This document shows, piece by piece, positions 8,544 through 19,994 of a stretch of DNA of 64,000 nt. The position numbers and the translations under genes are program-made. The DNA lies in the NCBI RefSeq assembly GCF_003818115.1, contig NZ_RPOI01000008.1, positions 1 through 64,000 on the forward strand, given 5' to 3'. The DNA is from Citrobacter youngae. GTDB taxonomy: Bacteria; Pseudomonadota; Gammaproteobacteria; Enterobacterales; Enterobacteriaceae. The stretch's first letter is position 1; every line of letters begins with the position of its first letter. Under the pieces are notes generated by a model, which was not told the origin of the DNA, ran no database searches, and saw only the letters and a list, made by a program, of their open reading frames with translations.

Positions 8544-8764
8544 TAGCGTTGTCCCGTTCATGCCAGAATCTGAACGTCTGGTCATGGTTCATTTCGTTCC
8601 ATAAATTCGGGACAGGCACATGACGATAGATGACATCTAATCGTGAACTGCGGGCAAGATAATATGAAAATAAAACATATTGTTGCCAATTTGTTCAGAA
8701 ATTATATTATTCATTCGTCAAATAAATCACCCCATGGACCATCCCGTCCACTCAATGTATACAA

Positions 8765-8970
8765 CCTTGACAGCAGGTCTCCTGGCTCGCGGCAATCTGA
8801 ATATCGGCCTTCCCATAAAGGCGTTCTTTACAGTGACCTGTCGTGGATAATCCACGACACAGTGATATTCAGTTTCCGCTTACAGTTGCGGGGGCAGCTA
8901 TGGCATAAGATTAAAATAATCCGCACCATATTCCGTTTCAAAATGATAAATAGATTCTGAAATACTGTCG
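8765..8970 (-). promoter_or_regulatory. Cobalamin (AdoCbl-type) riboswitch
   Basis: Read on the minus strand, the conserved elements occur in order: a P1 strand with GACAG (complement of 8965-8970), a GGTGCGGATT segment, GCCCCCGCAACTGTAAGCGG, GTCACTG, GGGAAGGC, and the B12 box AGCCAGGAGACCTGC (within 8769-8789), followed by CTGTC, which closes P1. A long GC-rich hairpin (GTCGTGGAT / ATCCACGAC) fills the variable arm. This is a near-textbook cobalamin riboswitch. It lies about 220 bases upstream of the binding-protein start. Members of this class usually repress expression when cobalamin binds. The intervening leader 8544-8764 is AT-rich and I could not identify its expression platform. Confidence 0.93.
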
Positions 8971-9087
8971 GTGGGGACTTTATCGGTATCGAATAGCCCC
9001 GTCAACCGCTTGAATAAGTAGGGTCGATACCGACTTTAGTTTTTAATTCAATAAAATCAATTCGTTGCTTTGGTGTTTGTGACATTA

Positions 9088-9145
9088 ATTATGTGAAAAA
9101 CACAAATGCCGATAAACTAAATGAGAATTGTTTGATGTTGATCAA
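9088..9145 (-). promoter_or_regulatory. FNR-type box and promoter ahead of the riboswitch
   Basis: TTGATGTTGATCAA at 9132-9145 is a perfect match to the FNR consensus TTGAT-N4-ATCAA. On the minus strand a -10-like CATAAT lies at 9093-9088, which would place the box near -57 to -60. A start nearer -41.5 would have a poor -10. The only minus-strand genes downstream are the riboswitch operon, because the acetyltransferase ends upstream at 9227. Anaerobic activation by FNR is a reasonable inference. Confidence 0.7.
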
Positions 9146-9226
9146 TTAATGTTTTCTTTGCCGAGCTGACCACGCTTAATAACGAGATTTACTGTGATAT
9201 TTAATTATTTGCGCGGCGTCACATTT

Positions 9227-9757
9227 TTATTGATATTTTTCCATGTGTACGATTTGCTGTTCGCCACCTTCATCAAAAAAGACGGTAAAGTGATTTCGCA
9301 ACCAAAACTGATAGCCACCAGGTAAAAAATGGTGGGTGTGCAGATAGCGTGTTTTATATTGTTGTCGGTCGCAAAATTGTTCCGCCAGCAGGACAAGTTG
9401 GCTGCCTATGCCTTGCCGACGATATTCCTGTGCGACGTAGCAGCGGCAAATTTCCGCGGTTGAGGATAATTGATAGCGTCCGCGCAGTGCCGGTATTCGG
9501 TCATCGTACTGGCAGACCGCCAGCGTAGCGATAAGTTGCTGTCGGTTATTCCATGCGCCGAGCAACAGATTTCGCGGTTGATGGAGGTAGTGTGAGCGCA
9601 GATTTAATACATCTGCATGCGGTTCAGGTGCTGGTCGGTTAGCGTTAAAATAGAGATTTAAATGGTGGATAATAAACGACTGAACGGACGAAATATCAGC
9701 CTCAGTTATTTCACGGAATATAAATGTAGTATCAGCGTTCATCGTTGCAGATATCAT
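9227..9757 (-). CDS. GNAT-family N-acetyltransferase
   Basis: A 176-residue protein with a GNAT fold signature: the acetyl-CoA-binding loop RRQGIGS follows a beta strand EICRCYVAQEY, with a helix LVLLAEQFC behind it. The His/Tyr-rich C-terminal half (YLHTHHFLPGGYQFW) may shape the acceptor site. A start at Met6 (9742) is also possible; neither has a clear Shine-Dalgarno. It is not between ychH and dauA in E. coli, so it belongs to the inserted segment. The substrate is unknown. It is separated from the riboswitch operon by about 260 bases that include that operon's promoter. Confidence 0.8.
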   Translation of the reverse strand: MISATMNADTTFIFREITEADISSVQSFIIHHLNLYFNANRPAPEPHADVLNLRSHYLHQPRNLLLGAWNNRQQLIATLAVCQYDDRIPALRGRYQLSSTAEICRCYVAQEYRRQGIGSQLVLLAEQFCDRQQYKTRYLHTHHFLPGGYQFWLRNHFTVFFDEGGEQQIVHMEKYQ

Positions 9758-9811
9758 CAGAACCAGGGGAACTGGATAATAGCAACTCAGACGCGTTTAC
9801 AGAAGAGAAGT

Positions 9812-9841
9812 GTTACCGGCAAGCCTGCGCAAGCCGGTAAC
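9812..9841 (-). terminator. Hairpin downstream of dauA
   Basis: A nine-base inverted repeat GTTACCGGC / GCCGGTAAC lies ten bases past the dauA stop on the minus strand. The following ACTTCTCTTCTGT is pyrimidine-rich but not a clean U-run, so termination efficiency is uncertain. Confidence 0.55.
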
Positions 9842-9850
9842 ATCGTATGA

Positions 9851-11530
9851 TTAAATATCTGCCAGCGCGGCATCACGGTTCGGGAAGAACGCCAGACGGC
9901 CGGGGATGGGTTGGATACCCGCGCGTGCCATGGTGCGTAGCGGCTGGAATTCCAGATTACTGATACGCAACTCACAACCTTCCGGCAGGCGTTTAACAAA
10001 ACGCTGGAAGGCGTCCAGACCACCGGCATCCAGTACCGGGACCGCGTCCCACTTCAGCACCACAATGCGTTTGCCTTCAAGGCGAGATTCGAGATCGGTA
10101 AAGAGTCCCTCTGCTGCGGCAAAGAAAAGCGGGCCAATAACGCGTAGTACCAGTACATCGTTTGGTACGTCTACGTTGACCGGCGCCAGACGCGTCATGC
10201 GTGCAATACGGCGCATAAACAGCAGCGAAGCGAGAACGATACCGACGCTGATGGCGATAACCATATCGAACAGCACCGTCAAAGACATACACATCAGCAT
10301 AACGATGATGTCGTCTTTTGGCGCGTGGCGCAGGAGATCCACAACTTTATGTGCTTCACTCATGTTCCATGCCACCATCAGCAGCAGGGCAGCCATCGCC
10401 GACAGCGGTAACCAGGAAAGCAGCGGCGCAAGCACCAGCAGGGCGAGGATCACCAGAATCGCGTGAATGACCGCAGAAATTGGCGACGTTGCGCCGGCAC
10501 GAACGTTAGCCGCAGAACGGGCAATTGCCGCCGTGGCAGTGATACCGCCAAAGAACGGTGCGACGATGTTGCCCAGACCCTGACCAATCAATTCGCTATT
10601 GGCCTTATGCTTGGTGCCGGTCATCCCATCGAGGACGACAGCGCACAGCAGAGATTCGATTGCCCCGAGCATTGCCATCGAAAAAGCTGCGGGTAACAGT
10701 GCCTGTAATGAACTCCAGCTCAGCGTAAAGTTGGACCCTGGCATATCCCATGGCAGTACCAACTGCGGCAGCAGCTGTGGGATACCGTTACCCTGCGAGC
10801 CATCGGCCAGAATGTAATGGAACTGAGACCCGATGGTCGCTACATGGCCACCCGTCAGGTTCACGATACCCATCACCGCACAGCCTGCCAGCAGTGCAGG
10901 AAGGTGGCCCGGCAGGCGGATCCCCAGACGCGGCCAGAAAATCAGGATCCCCAGCGTGACCACGCCAATCGCGGCATCCCCCACGTTGATGGTTGGCAGG
11001 GCCATAAACAGCGCGCCGACCTTCTGCAGGTAGTGCTCAGGGACATGAGCCATCTGCAGGCCAAGAAAATCTTTAATCTGCATGGTACCGATGGTGATAC
11101 CAATACCCGAGGTAAAACCTAACGTAACGGACACCGGAATGTATTCGATCAGGCGGCCAAATCGAGCGAGGCCGAAAAGGATCAGGAATATCCCGGACAT
11201 TAGCGTGGCGACCAGCAGACCTGCCAGTCCAAACTGTTGCGACACCGGATACAAAATCACCACGAAGGCGGCAGTTGGGCCTGATACGCTAAAGCGTGAG
11301 CCCCCGGTGAGGGCGATAACAATCCCAGCCACGGCAGAGGTGTACAGGCCGTACTGTGGTGCAACGCCACTACCGATTGCCAGCGCCATCGCCAGCGGAA
11401 TGGCAATTATCCCAACCGTTATCCCGGCGATCAGGTCGCGGGTAAAGCGAGAAACGGTATATTTTTCTTTCCAACAAGCGTCGATGAGGGCGCGGAAAGG
11501 CATCACATGTGAGGAAAATAATCTGTTCAC
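9851..11530 (-). CDS. dauA: C4-dicarboxylate transporter DauA (SLC26/SulP family)
   Basis: Inner-membrane transporter that takes up succinate and related C4-dicarboxylates aerobically at acidic pH in E. coli (formerly ychM). At 559 residues it equals the E. coli protein. The N-terminal part (about 20-410) has the many hydrophobic spans of SulP carriers, including the conserved [19 protein letters not shown] region. The C-terminal part (about 440-550) is a STAS domain with [18 protein letters not shown]. It stands alone, downstream of prs on the same strand. Confidence 0.96.
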   Translation of the reverse strand: MNRLFSSHVMPFRALIDACWKEKYTVSRFTRDLIAGITVGIIAIPLAMALAIGSGVAPQYGLYTSAVAGIVIALTGGSRFSVSGPTAAFVVILYPVSQQFGLAGLLVATLMSGIFLILFGLARFGRLIEYIPVSVTLGFTSGIGITIGTMQIKDFLGLQMAHVPEHYLQKVGALFMALPTINVGDAAIGVVTLGILIFWPRLGIRLPGHLPALLAGCAVMGIVNLTGGHVATIGSQFHYILADGSQGNGIPQLLPQLVLPWDMPGSNFTLSWSSLQALLPAAFSMAMLGAIESLLCAVVLDGMTGTKHKANSELIGQGLGNIVAPFFGGITATAAIARSAANVRAGATSPISAVIHAILVILALLVLAPLLSWLPLSAMAALLLMVAWNMSEAHKVVDLLRHAPKDDIIVMLMCMSLTVLFDMVIAISVGIVLASLLFMRRIARMTRLAPVNVDVPNDVLVLRVIGPLFFAAAEGLFTDLESRLEGKRIVVLKWDAVPVLDAGGLDAFQRFVKRLPEGCELRISNLEFQPLRTMARAGIQPIPGRLAFFPNRDAALADI

Positions 11531-11614
11531 AATAATGTTTCATCCATGGGCGCATCATCTGTCAATTGAATGGCAGGTGAAGGAGGCAAAAGTCATACAA
11601 ATAAATATTACAGA

Positions 11615-11640
11615 TAAAAAAACCCGCCGCAGCGGGTTTT
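11615..11640 (-). terminator. prs terminator
   Basis: AACCCGC(CGC)AGCGGGTT hairpin. On the minus strand it is followed by a run of seven T residues, a standard intrinsic terminator 15 bases after the prs stop. Confidence 0.9.
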
Positions 11641-11654
11641 TGAGCCGGGTTCGA

Positions 11655-12728
<1,074 letters not shown>

Positions 12729-12866
12729 TCACCGCAACTCAGCTTGCCCGGCTTACTCGTCATCAGCCGCGTTTCACGTGCTGGCATCAATTTCTCACAC
12801 CAGTCACATACTTTTGTATGTGTCTGGCGATTCGTCATCTCGCCATCTTCCTGAAACCCAAATGAT

Positions 12867-13718
12867 TTAGAGTAGCGCTCTGTGCAATGGGGAGAGGTTG
12901 ACACCTTTCGCCACAAAGCCTTTGAGCCAATCCGGGGCTTGCTCAAGCACCTGGCGAGCACGAGACTCAGTGTCAAATTCAGCAAAGACACAAGCCCCTG
13001 TACCAGTCAGGCGCGACGGCGCGTATTCTAACAGCCAGGAAAGCGCCGCATCAACCTCGCGAAAACGTTTTCTTGCGATAACCTCGCAATCATTGCCGAA
13101 TTCACATTTTAGTAACGTTTCTATTGACCTTTTTGGCGTGTTACGGGGGAGGTCAGGATCGTTAAAAATCACCGGCGTTGGAATACTGACTCCCGGATGG
13201 GCGACCAGGTACCATTTTTCTGCTGGATTGACCGGCGTCAGAATTTCTCCTACGCCTTCAGCAAAGGCTGCGTGACCGCGAACGAATACCGGTACGTCGG
13301 CGCCCAGCGTTAAGCCCAGTATTGCCAGTTCATCTACAGACAACCCACACTGCCACAGATGATTCAGCGCCACTAAAACGGTGGCGGCATTCGATGAGCC
13401 ACCACCGAGGCCGCCGCCCATCGGCAGGCGTTTGTCGATACTGATGTCCGCGCCGCTCCCTTTGGGAAGACGATTGCTTTCAGACGCCGTTGTCATTAGC
13501 AAACGCGCTGCGCGAACGATCAGGTTGTCTTCATGCTCAACCCCATCAACGGGCGTTAACAGGTGAATTTCACCGTCGCTGCGCAGCGCAATATCTATCG
13601 TATCGCCGTAATCCAGAAACTGGAACAACGTCTGCAGCGTGTGATAACCGTCCGCACGCTGCCCGGTGATGTATAGAAATAAATTCAATTTTGCCGGAGA
13701 GGGCCAACGGGTCATCAT
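12867..13718 (-). CDS. ispE: 4-diphosphocytidyl-2-C-methyl-D-erythritol kinase
   Basis: Phosphorylates CDP-methylerythritol in the MEP isoprenoid pathway. The 283-residue protein is a GHMP kinase with the glycine-rich ATP loop [13 protein letters not shown] (99-111), the N-terminal PAKLNLFL strand with active-site Lys10, and a C-terminal [12 protein letters not shown] motif. Its start overlaps the lolB stop by four bases (ATGA), as in E. coli. Two adjacent ATG codons make the exact start ambiguous by one residue. Confidence 0.97.
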   Translation of the reverse strand: MMTRWPSPAKLNLFLYITGQRADGYHTLQTLFQFLDYGDTIDIALRSDGEIHLLTPVDGVEHEDNLIVRAARLLMTTASESNRLPKGSGADISIDKRLPMGGGLGGGSSNAATVLVALNHLWQCGLSVDELAILGLTLGADVPVFVRGHAAFAEGVGEILTPVNPAEKWYLVAHPGVSIPTPVIFNDPDLPRNTPKRSIETLLKCEFGNDCEVIARKRFREVDAALSWLLEYAPSRLTGTGACVFAEFDTESRARQVLEQAPDWLKGFVAKGVNLSPLHRALL

Positions 13719-14338
13719 TTCACAATCCAGTTATCCATTTTCAGCTTAATGCGCTGGGAGCCGTCGGACAGCTCCATATTTGCAGGCATCGCCGGCTGCG
13801 TTTTGCTGTCGTAGGCGCTGTACACGACTTTCCAGCTTTTGCCATCTTTACTGTAATTCACTTCGCTCAGACGATATTGGTCGTCAAGTTTATAATCGGT
13901 GGCGTCTCCCGGCAGACCCAGGATCCACTGGCGCAAGCTGTTCAATGGAATAGGCATGCCGGTCAGTTTACCAATCATCTCTTCGGCGTCGTCAGCGGTG
14001 TAGTGCTTCCCTTTGTTGTCGACGAGTTCCACGTTGCCCGGTTGCGCGTTCAGTTCCAGTTCGGTACTGCCCAACGGATTGGTTAGCAGAAGGCGATAGC
14101 GATCCTGGCCAGTTTGCTGCCAGAAAAAGCGGGCATACACTTTCTGCTGGTCGGAAATATAGGCAAACGCACCGCGTGTCTGATATTGGTTCAGGGCGCG
14201 CACTTCCTGCTGGTGCTGGCGCCACTGCGGAGAGTCAGGGCTTTTGCCGGGACCTTTCGGCGCGTTGAGCGTACAGGCAGTAAGAACCAGGGCCGCCAGC
14301 GGCAGCAGGCGAATCAGGCGAAAATCAGGCAGGGTCAT
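13715..14338 (-). CDS. lolB: Outer-membrane lipoprotein receptor LolB
   Basis: Accepts lipoproteins from periplasmic LolA and inserts them in the outer membrane. The 207-residue precursor has a lipoprotein signal peptide with lipobox LTAC (lipidated Cys22). The mature domain matches the E. coli LolB barrel, including the [12 protein letters not shown] and [10 protein letters not shown] segments. Cotranscribed with ispE; divergent from hemA. Confidence 0.96.
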   Translation of the reverse strand: MTLPDFRLIRLLPLAALVLTACTLNAPKGPGKSPDSPQWRQHQQEVRALNQYQTRGAFAYISDQQKVYARFFWQQTGQDRYRLLLTNPLGSTELELNAQPGNVELVDNKGKHYTADDAEEMIGKLTGMPIPLNSLRQWILGLPGDATDYKLDDQYRLSEVNYSKDGKSWKVVYSAYDSKTQPAMPANMELSDGSQRIKLKMDNWIVK

Positions 14339-14373
14339 AATGATGACAAATCCTTGTAATACGGTGCATTAAT

Positions 14374-14454
14374 TGCCTGATGGCGCGGCGCTTATCAGGC
14401 CTACAAACTGAATCCGCAGGTCGGAAAAGACGCGTTTTTCGCCATCCGGCAAAA
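14374..14454. repeat. REP/BIME element between lolB and hemA
   Basis: TTGCCTGATGGCGCGGCGCTTATCAGGCCTAC is followed about 50 bases later by the inverted arm CGCCATCCGGCAA. This is the pair of inverted REP units that make a bacterial interspersed mosaic element. The rest of the 304-base lolB-hemA gap holds the two divergent promoters. Confidence 0.75.
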
Positions 14455-14570
14455 TCATGCCAGCGGTTGCAGTTATAACCCTTAATGCTAGCGCCGACCG
14501 TGAATATCGTCTACGGTCACGTTATCTTAATTTAAACCGTAAGCTATTACTCCAAAAGGGGGCAGTCTCT

Positions 14571-14598
14571 TTTATTGGCTGCACGCATCCTGTATGAT
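14571..14598 (+). promoter_or_regulatory. Candidate hemA promoter
   Basis: A -10 TATGAT is at 14593-14598 with a T-rich -35 region (TTTATT, 14571-14576) 16 bases upstream. The initiator would be about 40 bases before the hemA ATG, as in E. coli. The -35 assignment is uncertain. Confidence 0.5.
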
Positions 14599-14642
14599 GC
14601 ACCCAGTCTAACCTTATCAACGCTGGTACTATTCCCGCACAC

Positions 14643-15899
14643 ATGACCCTTTTAGCGCTTGGTATTAACCATAAAACGGCACCTGTATCGCTGCGAGAAC
14701 GCGTAACGTTTTCGCCGGATACGCTCGATCAGGCGCTGGACAGCCTGCTTGCGCAGCCAATGGTGCAGGGCGGGGTAGTGCTGTCGACGTGTAACCGCAC
14801 AGAGCTGTATCTCAGCGTAGAAGAGCAGGATAACCTGCAGGAAGCGCTGATTCGCTGGCTGTGTGAGTACCACAATCTGAACGAAGAAGACCTGCGCAGT
14901 AGCCTGTACTGGCACCAGGACAACGACGCCGTCAGCCATCTGATGCGTGTCGCCAGCGGTCTGGATTCGCTGGTGCTTGGCGAGCCACAAATTCTGGGGC
15001 AGGTGAAAAAAGCGTTTGCGGACTCGCAAAAAGGCCATCTGAACGCCAGTGCGCTGGAACGTATGTTCCAGAAATCATTCTCTGTCGCGAAGCGTGTACG
15101 CACAGAAACGGATATCGGTGCCAGCGCGGTGTCCGTCGCGTTTGCTGCCTGTACCCTGGCGCGGCAGATCTTTGAATCCCTTTCCACGGTAACCGTGTTG
15201 TTAGTGGGTGCCGGCGAGACCATCGAGCTGGTGGCGCGACATCTGCGTGAGCACAAAGTGAAGAAGATGATCATCGCTAACCGCACACGTGAGCGTGCGC
15301 AGGTGCTGGCCGATGAAGTCGGCGCCGAGGTGATTTCTCTGAGCGATATTGATGCCCGCTTACAGGATGCCGATATTATTATCAGCTCTACCGCCAGCCC
15401 GCTGCCTATTATTGGCAAGGGGATGGTCGAACGTGCGCTAAAAAATCGCCGTAATCAGCCTATGCTGCTGGTCGATATTGCGGTACCACGCGATGTTGAA
15501 CCGGAAGTGGGCAAACTGTCCAACGCCTATTTGTACAGTGTTGACGACCTGCAAAGCATCATTTCGCATAACCTGGCGCAGCGCAAAGCGGCCGCCGTGG
15601 AAGCGGAAACCATCGTTGCGCAGGAAACCAGCGAGTTTATGGCCTGGCTGCGAGCACAAAGCGCAAGCGAGACCATCCGCGATTATCGCAGTCAGTCTGA
15701 ACAAATCCGTGATGAACTGACCGCTAAAGCGTTGGCTGCTCTGGAACAGGGCGGTGATGCGCAAGCCATTATGCAGGACCTGGCGTGGAAGCTGACTAAC
15801 CGCCTGATCCACGCACCAACCAAATCACTTCAACAGGCCGCCCGTGACGGGGACAGTGAACGCCTGAATATTCTGCGCGACAGCCTCGGGCTGGAGTAG
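14643..15899 (+). CDS. hemA: Glutamyl-tRNA reductase
   Basis: First committed step of tetrapyrrole synthesis by the C5 pathway: reduces glutamyl-tRNA to glutamate-1-semialdehyde with NADPH. The 418-residue protein has catalytic Cys50 in TCNRTELY, the NADPH-binding [13 protein letters not shown] (about 188-200) and the C-terminal dimerisation helices. Its N-terminus [14 protein letters not shown] contains the region that controls haem-dependent proteolysis in enterics. Precursors made here feed both haem and the corrin ring. First gene of the hemA-prfA-prmC run. Confidence 0.97.
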   Translation: MTLLALGINHKTAPVSLRERVTFSPDTLDQALDSLLAQPMVQGGVVLSTCNRTELYLSVEEQDNLQEALIRWLCEYHNLNEEDLRSSLYWHQDNDAVSHLMRVASGLDSLVLGEPQILGQVKKAFADSQKGHLNASALERMFQKSFSVAKRVRTETDIGASAVSVAFAACTLARQIFESLSTVTVLLVGAGETIELVARHLREHKVKKMIIANRTRERAQVLADEVGAEVISLSDIDARLQDADIIISSTASPLPIIGKGMVERALKNRRNQPMLLVDIAVPRDVEPEVGKLSNAYLYSVDDLQSIISHNLAQRKAAAVEAETIVAQETSEFMAWLRAQSASETIRDYRSQSEQIRDELTAKALAALEQGGDAQAIMQDLAWKLTNRLIHAPTKSLQQAARDGDSERLNILRDSLGLE

Positions 15900-15940
15900 C
15901 AATACACCAATCTCATTTTTTACAGGGTGCATTTACGCCT

Positions 15941-17023
15941 ATGAAGCCTTCTATCGTTGCCAAACTGGAAGCCCTGCATGAACGCCATGAAGAAGTTCAG
16001 GCGCTGCTCGGTGATGCGGGAACTATCGCAGACCAGGAACGCTTTCGTGCATTGTCGCGCGAATATGCGCAATTAAGTGATGTTTCCCGTTGTTTTACGG
16101 ACTGGCAACAGGTTCAGGAAGATATCGAAACGGCACAGATGATGCTCGACGATCCTGAAATGCGTGAAATGGCGCAGGATGAACTGCGCGAAGCAAAAGA
16201 AAAATGTGAACAACTGGAACAGCATCTGCAGGTTCTGCTGCTGCCAACCGATCCTGATGATGAACGTAACGCCTTCCTCGAAGTGCGTGCGGGAACCGGT
16301 GGTGATGAAGCGGCGCTGTTTGCCGGCGATCTGTTCCGCATGTACAGCCGTTACGCTGAATCGCGTCGCTGGCGGGTAGAGATCATGAGCGCCAACGAAG
16401 GCGAACATGGTGGCTACAAAGAAATTATTGCCAAAGTCAGCGGTGATGGCGTGTATGGTCGGCTGAAATTTGAGTCCGGCGGTCATCGCGTACAGCGCGT
16501 ACCGGCGACCGAATCTCAAGGGCGTATCCATACTTCCGCTTGTACGGTAGCGGTGATGCCGGAACTGCCGGAAGCAGAACTGCCGGATATCAACCCAGCC
16601 GATCTGCGTATTGATACCTTCCGCTCATCCGGCGCTGGGGGTCAGCACGTTAACACCACCGACTCCGCTATCCGTATTACCCACTTGCCGACCGGCATTG
16701 TGGTGGAGTGTCAGGACGAACGTTCACAGCATAAAAACAAAGCGAAAGCGATGTCAGTGCTGGGCGCGCGTATTCGTGCCGCCGAAGTGGCCAGGCGTCA
16801 GCAGGCGGAAGCCTCTGAACGTCGCAACCTGTTGGGCAGTGGCGATCGCAGCGATCGCAACCGTACCTATAACTTCCCGCAGGGGCGTGTGACCGATCAC
16901 CGCATCAACCTGACACTTTACCGTCTGGATGAAGCGATGGAAGGTAAACTGGATATGCTCATTGAGCCAATCGTCCAGGAATACCAGGCCGACCAGTTGG
17001 CGGCGTTGTCCGAGCAAGATTAA
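15941..17023 (+). CDS. prfA: Peptide chain release factor 1
   Basis: Recognises UAA and UAG codons and triggers peptide release. The 360-residue protein has the codon-reading PAT tripeptide (188-190) and the GGQ catalytic motif (233-235), the E. coli positions. It lies 41 bases after hemA. Its stop codon shares a base with the start of prmC (TAATG), which couples translation of the factor to that of its modifying enzyme. Confidence 0.98.
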   Translation: MKPSIVAKLEALHERHEEVQALLGDAGTIADQERFRALSREYAQLSDVSRCFTDWQQVQEDIETAQMMLDDPEMREMAQDELREAKEKCEQLEQHLQVLLLPTDPDDERNAFLEVRAGTGGDEAALFAGDLFRMYSRYAESRRWRVEIMSANEGEHGGYKEIIAKVSGDGVYGRLKFESGGHRVQRVPATESQGRIHTSACTVAVMPELPEAELPDINPADLRIDTFRSSGAGGQHVNTTDSAIRITHLPTGIVVECQDERSQHKNKAKAMSVLGARIRAAEVARRQQAEASERRNLLGSGDRSDRNRTYNFPQGRVTDHRINLTLYRLDEAMEGKLDMLIEPIVQEYQADQLAALSEQD

Positions 17024-17856
17024 TGGACTATCAGCACTGGCTGCGTGAAGCGATAAGCCAATTACAGGCAAGCGAAAGCCCGCGCCGCGACGCCGAGATT
17101 TTACTCGAGTTTGTCACCGGTAAGGGGCGCACCTTTATTCTGGCGTTCGGCGAAACGGTGTTAACCGAGGCGCAGCATCAACGGCTCGGTACATTACTGG
17201 AACGCCGTCAGCGGGGTGAGCCGGTGGCACATCTGACTGGTGTGCGCGAGTTCTGGTCGCTGCCGCTGTTTGTGTCTCCGGCTACGCTTATTCCACGCCC
17301 GGATACCGAGTGCCTGGTTGAACAGGCACTGGCGCGTTTGCCTGCCTCGCCGTGCCGTATTCTCGACTTGGGAACCGGTACAGGCGCCATCGCGCTGGCG
17401 CTGGCGTCTGAGCGTCCGGATTGCACGGTGACAGCAGTTGACCGCATGCCGGATGCCGTAAACCTGGCAAACCGCAATCGACAAAATCTGGCTATCGACA
17501 ATGTGCATGTGTTGCAAAGTGACTGGTTCAGTGCTTTGCAGGGGCAGCAGTTTGAGATGATCGTCAGTAACCCGCCGTACATCGACGAGCAGGATCCTCA
17601 CCTGGCGCAGGGCGATGTACGTTTTGAGCCGCTATCGGCACTGGTAGCGGGCGAGCAGGGTATGGCGGATATCGTGCATATCATTGATCAGTCTCGACAC
17701 ATGCTAACGCCCGGCGGTTATCTGTTGCTGGAACATGGCTGGCAACAGGGTGAGGCGGTACGCGACGCGTTTACCCGCGCAGGTTACCAGGCGGTTGAAA
17801 CCTGTCGTGACTATGGCGGCAACGAGCGGATTACGCTCGGGCGCATCCCATCATGA
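17023..17856 (+). CDS. prmC: Release-factor glutamine methyltransferase
   Basis: N5-methylates the Gln of the GGQ motif in RF1 and RF2 using S-adenosylmethionine. The 277-residue protein has the SAM-binding DLGTGTGAIAL (115-125) and the glutamine-binding NPPY (183-186). The N-terminal helical domain binds the release factor. It begins in the prfA stop codon and overlaps sirB2 by four bases. Confidence 0.97.
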   Translation: MDYQHWLREAISQLQASESPRRDAEILLEFVTGKGRTFILAFGETVLTEAQHQRLGTLLERRQRGEPVAHLTGVREFWSLPLFVSPATLIPRPDTECLVEQALARLPASPCRILDLGTGTGAIALALASERPDCTVTAVDRMPDAVNLANRNRQNLAIDNVHVLQSDWFSALQGQQFEMIVSNPPYIDEQDPHLAQGDVRFEPLSALVAGEQGMADIVHIIDQSRHMLTPGGYLLLEHGWQQGEAVRDAFTRAGYQAVETCRDYGGNERITLGRIPS

Positions 17857-18245
17857 ATTCGTTCAGCACACTACTTACTATTCATCTCGTTAGCATCGTG
17901 CTTTCTGTCGGGCTACTCACGTTGCGTTTTTGGTGGCGTTCTACCAATACACGTCTTGCATCATCGCGCTGGACGCGTATTCTGCCACCGATCATTGATA
18001 CCGTTTTACTCCTCAGCGGCGTGGCGTTGATCGCTAAAACGCACATCCTGCCATTCACCGAGCAGGGGACATGGCTGACTGAAAAGCTGTTTGGGGTTAT
18101 CATTTACATCGTTTTGGGTTTTATTGCGCTCGATTACCGTCGGGCGCGCAGTCAGCAGGCGCGATTAATCGCATTTCCGCTGGCGCTGGTGGTGCTGTAC
18201 ATCATCATTAAACTCGCCACCACAAAAATACCGTTACTGGGGTAA
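17853..18245 (+). CDS. sirB2: SirB2 family membrane protein
   Basis: A 130-residue protein with four hydrophobic segments and short loops, matching the SirB2 family. Named in Salmonella from a clone affecting invasion-gene regulation, although its biochemical role is not established. Its ATG overlaps the prmC stop (ATGA) and sirB1 begins three bases after its stop, so the genes are surely cotranscribed. Confidence 0.92.
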   Translation: MNSFSTLLTIHLVSIVLSVGLLTLRFWWRSTNTRLASSRWTRILPPIIDTVLLLSGVALIAKTHILPFTEQGTWLTEKLFGVIIYIVLGFIALDYRRARSQQARLIAFPLALVVLYIIIKLATTKIPLLG

Positions 18246-18248
18246 GTC

Positions 18249-19058
18249 ATGAGGTCGTTAGCTGATTTCGAATTTAATAAAGCGCCGTTGTGTGATGGGA
18301 TGATCCTGGCGTCGGAGTCTATCCGTCTGGATTTTCCAACACAAACTGTCTATGACGAACTGGAACGTCTGGTTGGTCTGGCGCAAGAAGAAATTAGCCA
18401 GCTCCTGTCTCAGGATGAGCAACTGGATAAACTGCTGGCACTTTTTTACGGCGAATGGGGTTTTACGGACACCCACGGCGTCTATCGTCTTTCTGATGCA
18501 CTATGGCTCGACCAGGTTCTGAAAAATCGTCAGGGCAGTGCGGTTTCACTCGGTGCCATCTTATTGTGGATTGCTAACCGACTGGATCTGCCGTTGGTAC
18601 CGGTGATTTTCCCGACACAACTCATCCTGCGTATTGAATCGCTCGATGGTGAAATGTGGCTAATCAATCCGTTCAATGGCGAAACGTTAAATGAACACAC
18701 GTTGGAAGTGTGGCTGAAGGGTAACATTAGCCCGGTTGCTGAACTGTTCAACGAGGATCTTGACGAAGCGGATAACGCGGAAGTGATCCGCAAACTGCTC
18801 GACACGCTGAAATCATCGCTAATGGAAGAGCGACAAATGGAACTGGCGCTGCGAGCCAGCGAAGCATTACTGCAGTTTAATCCTGAGGATCCGTATGAAA
18901 TACGCGATCGCGGATTAATCTACGCGCAGCTGGAATGTGAACATGTTGCGCTGACTGATTTAAGTTATTTCGTTGAGCAGTGTCCGGAAGACCCGATCAG
19001 CGAAATGATCCGTGCGCAGATTAATACTATTTCGCACAAGCAAATTGTATTGCATTGA
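18249..19058 (+). CDS. sirB1: SirB1 family protein (transglutaminase-like and TPR)
   Basis: A 269-residue cytosolic protein. The N-terminal two thirds match the SirB1 transglutaminase-like fold (VSLGAILLWIANRLDLPLVPV region), and the C-terminal part (about 195-260) has TPR-like helices with AxxxL and FNPEDPYEIRDRGLIYAQLE. Its activity is not known. It sits between sirB2 and kdsA, the conserved arrangement. Confidence 0.92.
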   Translation: MRSLADFEFNKAPLCDGMILASESIRLDFPTQTVYDELERLVGLAQEEISQLLSQDEQLDKLLALFYGEWGFTDTHGVYRLSDALWLDQVLKNRQGSAVSLGAILLWIANRLDLPLVPVIFPTQLILRIESLDGEMWLINPFNGETLNEHTLEVWLKGNISPVAELFNEDLDEADNAEVIRKLLDTLKSSLMEERQMELALRASEALLQFNPEDPYEIRDRGLIYAQLECEHVALTDLSYFVEQCPEDPISEMIRAQINTISHKQIVLH

Positions 19059-19084
19059 TTAATAACACTTTACCTACCGTTTAA

Positions 19085-19948
<864 letters not shown>

Positions 19949-19957
19949 GAGCGTTCA

Positions 19958-19987
19958 ACAGGCCGGGGGATATTCCTCCGGCCTGTT
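19958..19987 (+). terminator. kdsA terminator
   Basis: AACAGGCCGG / CCGGCCTGTT hairpin with a GGATATTCC loop region, ending in TATTT, just after the kdsA stop. The U-run is short. Confidence 0.75.
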
Positions 19988-19994
19988 ATTTCCG

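Noticed and set aside
8643-8960. Plus-strand open frame of about 105 codons over the riboswitch
   Set aside because: It has no ribosome site or recognisable protein features, and the DNA is fully explained by the minus-strand cobalamin aptamer.
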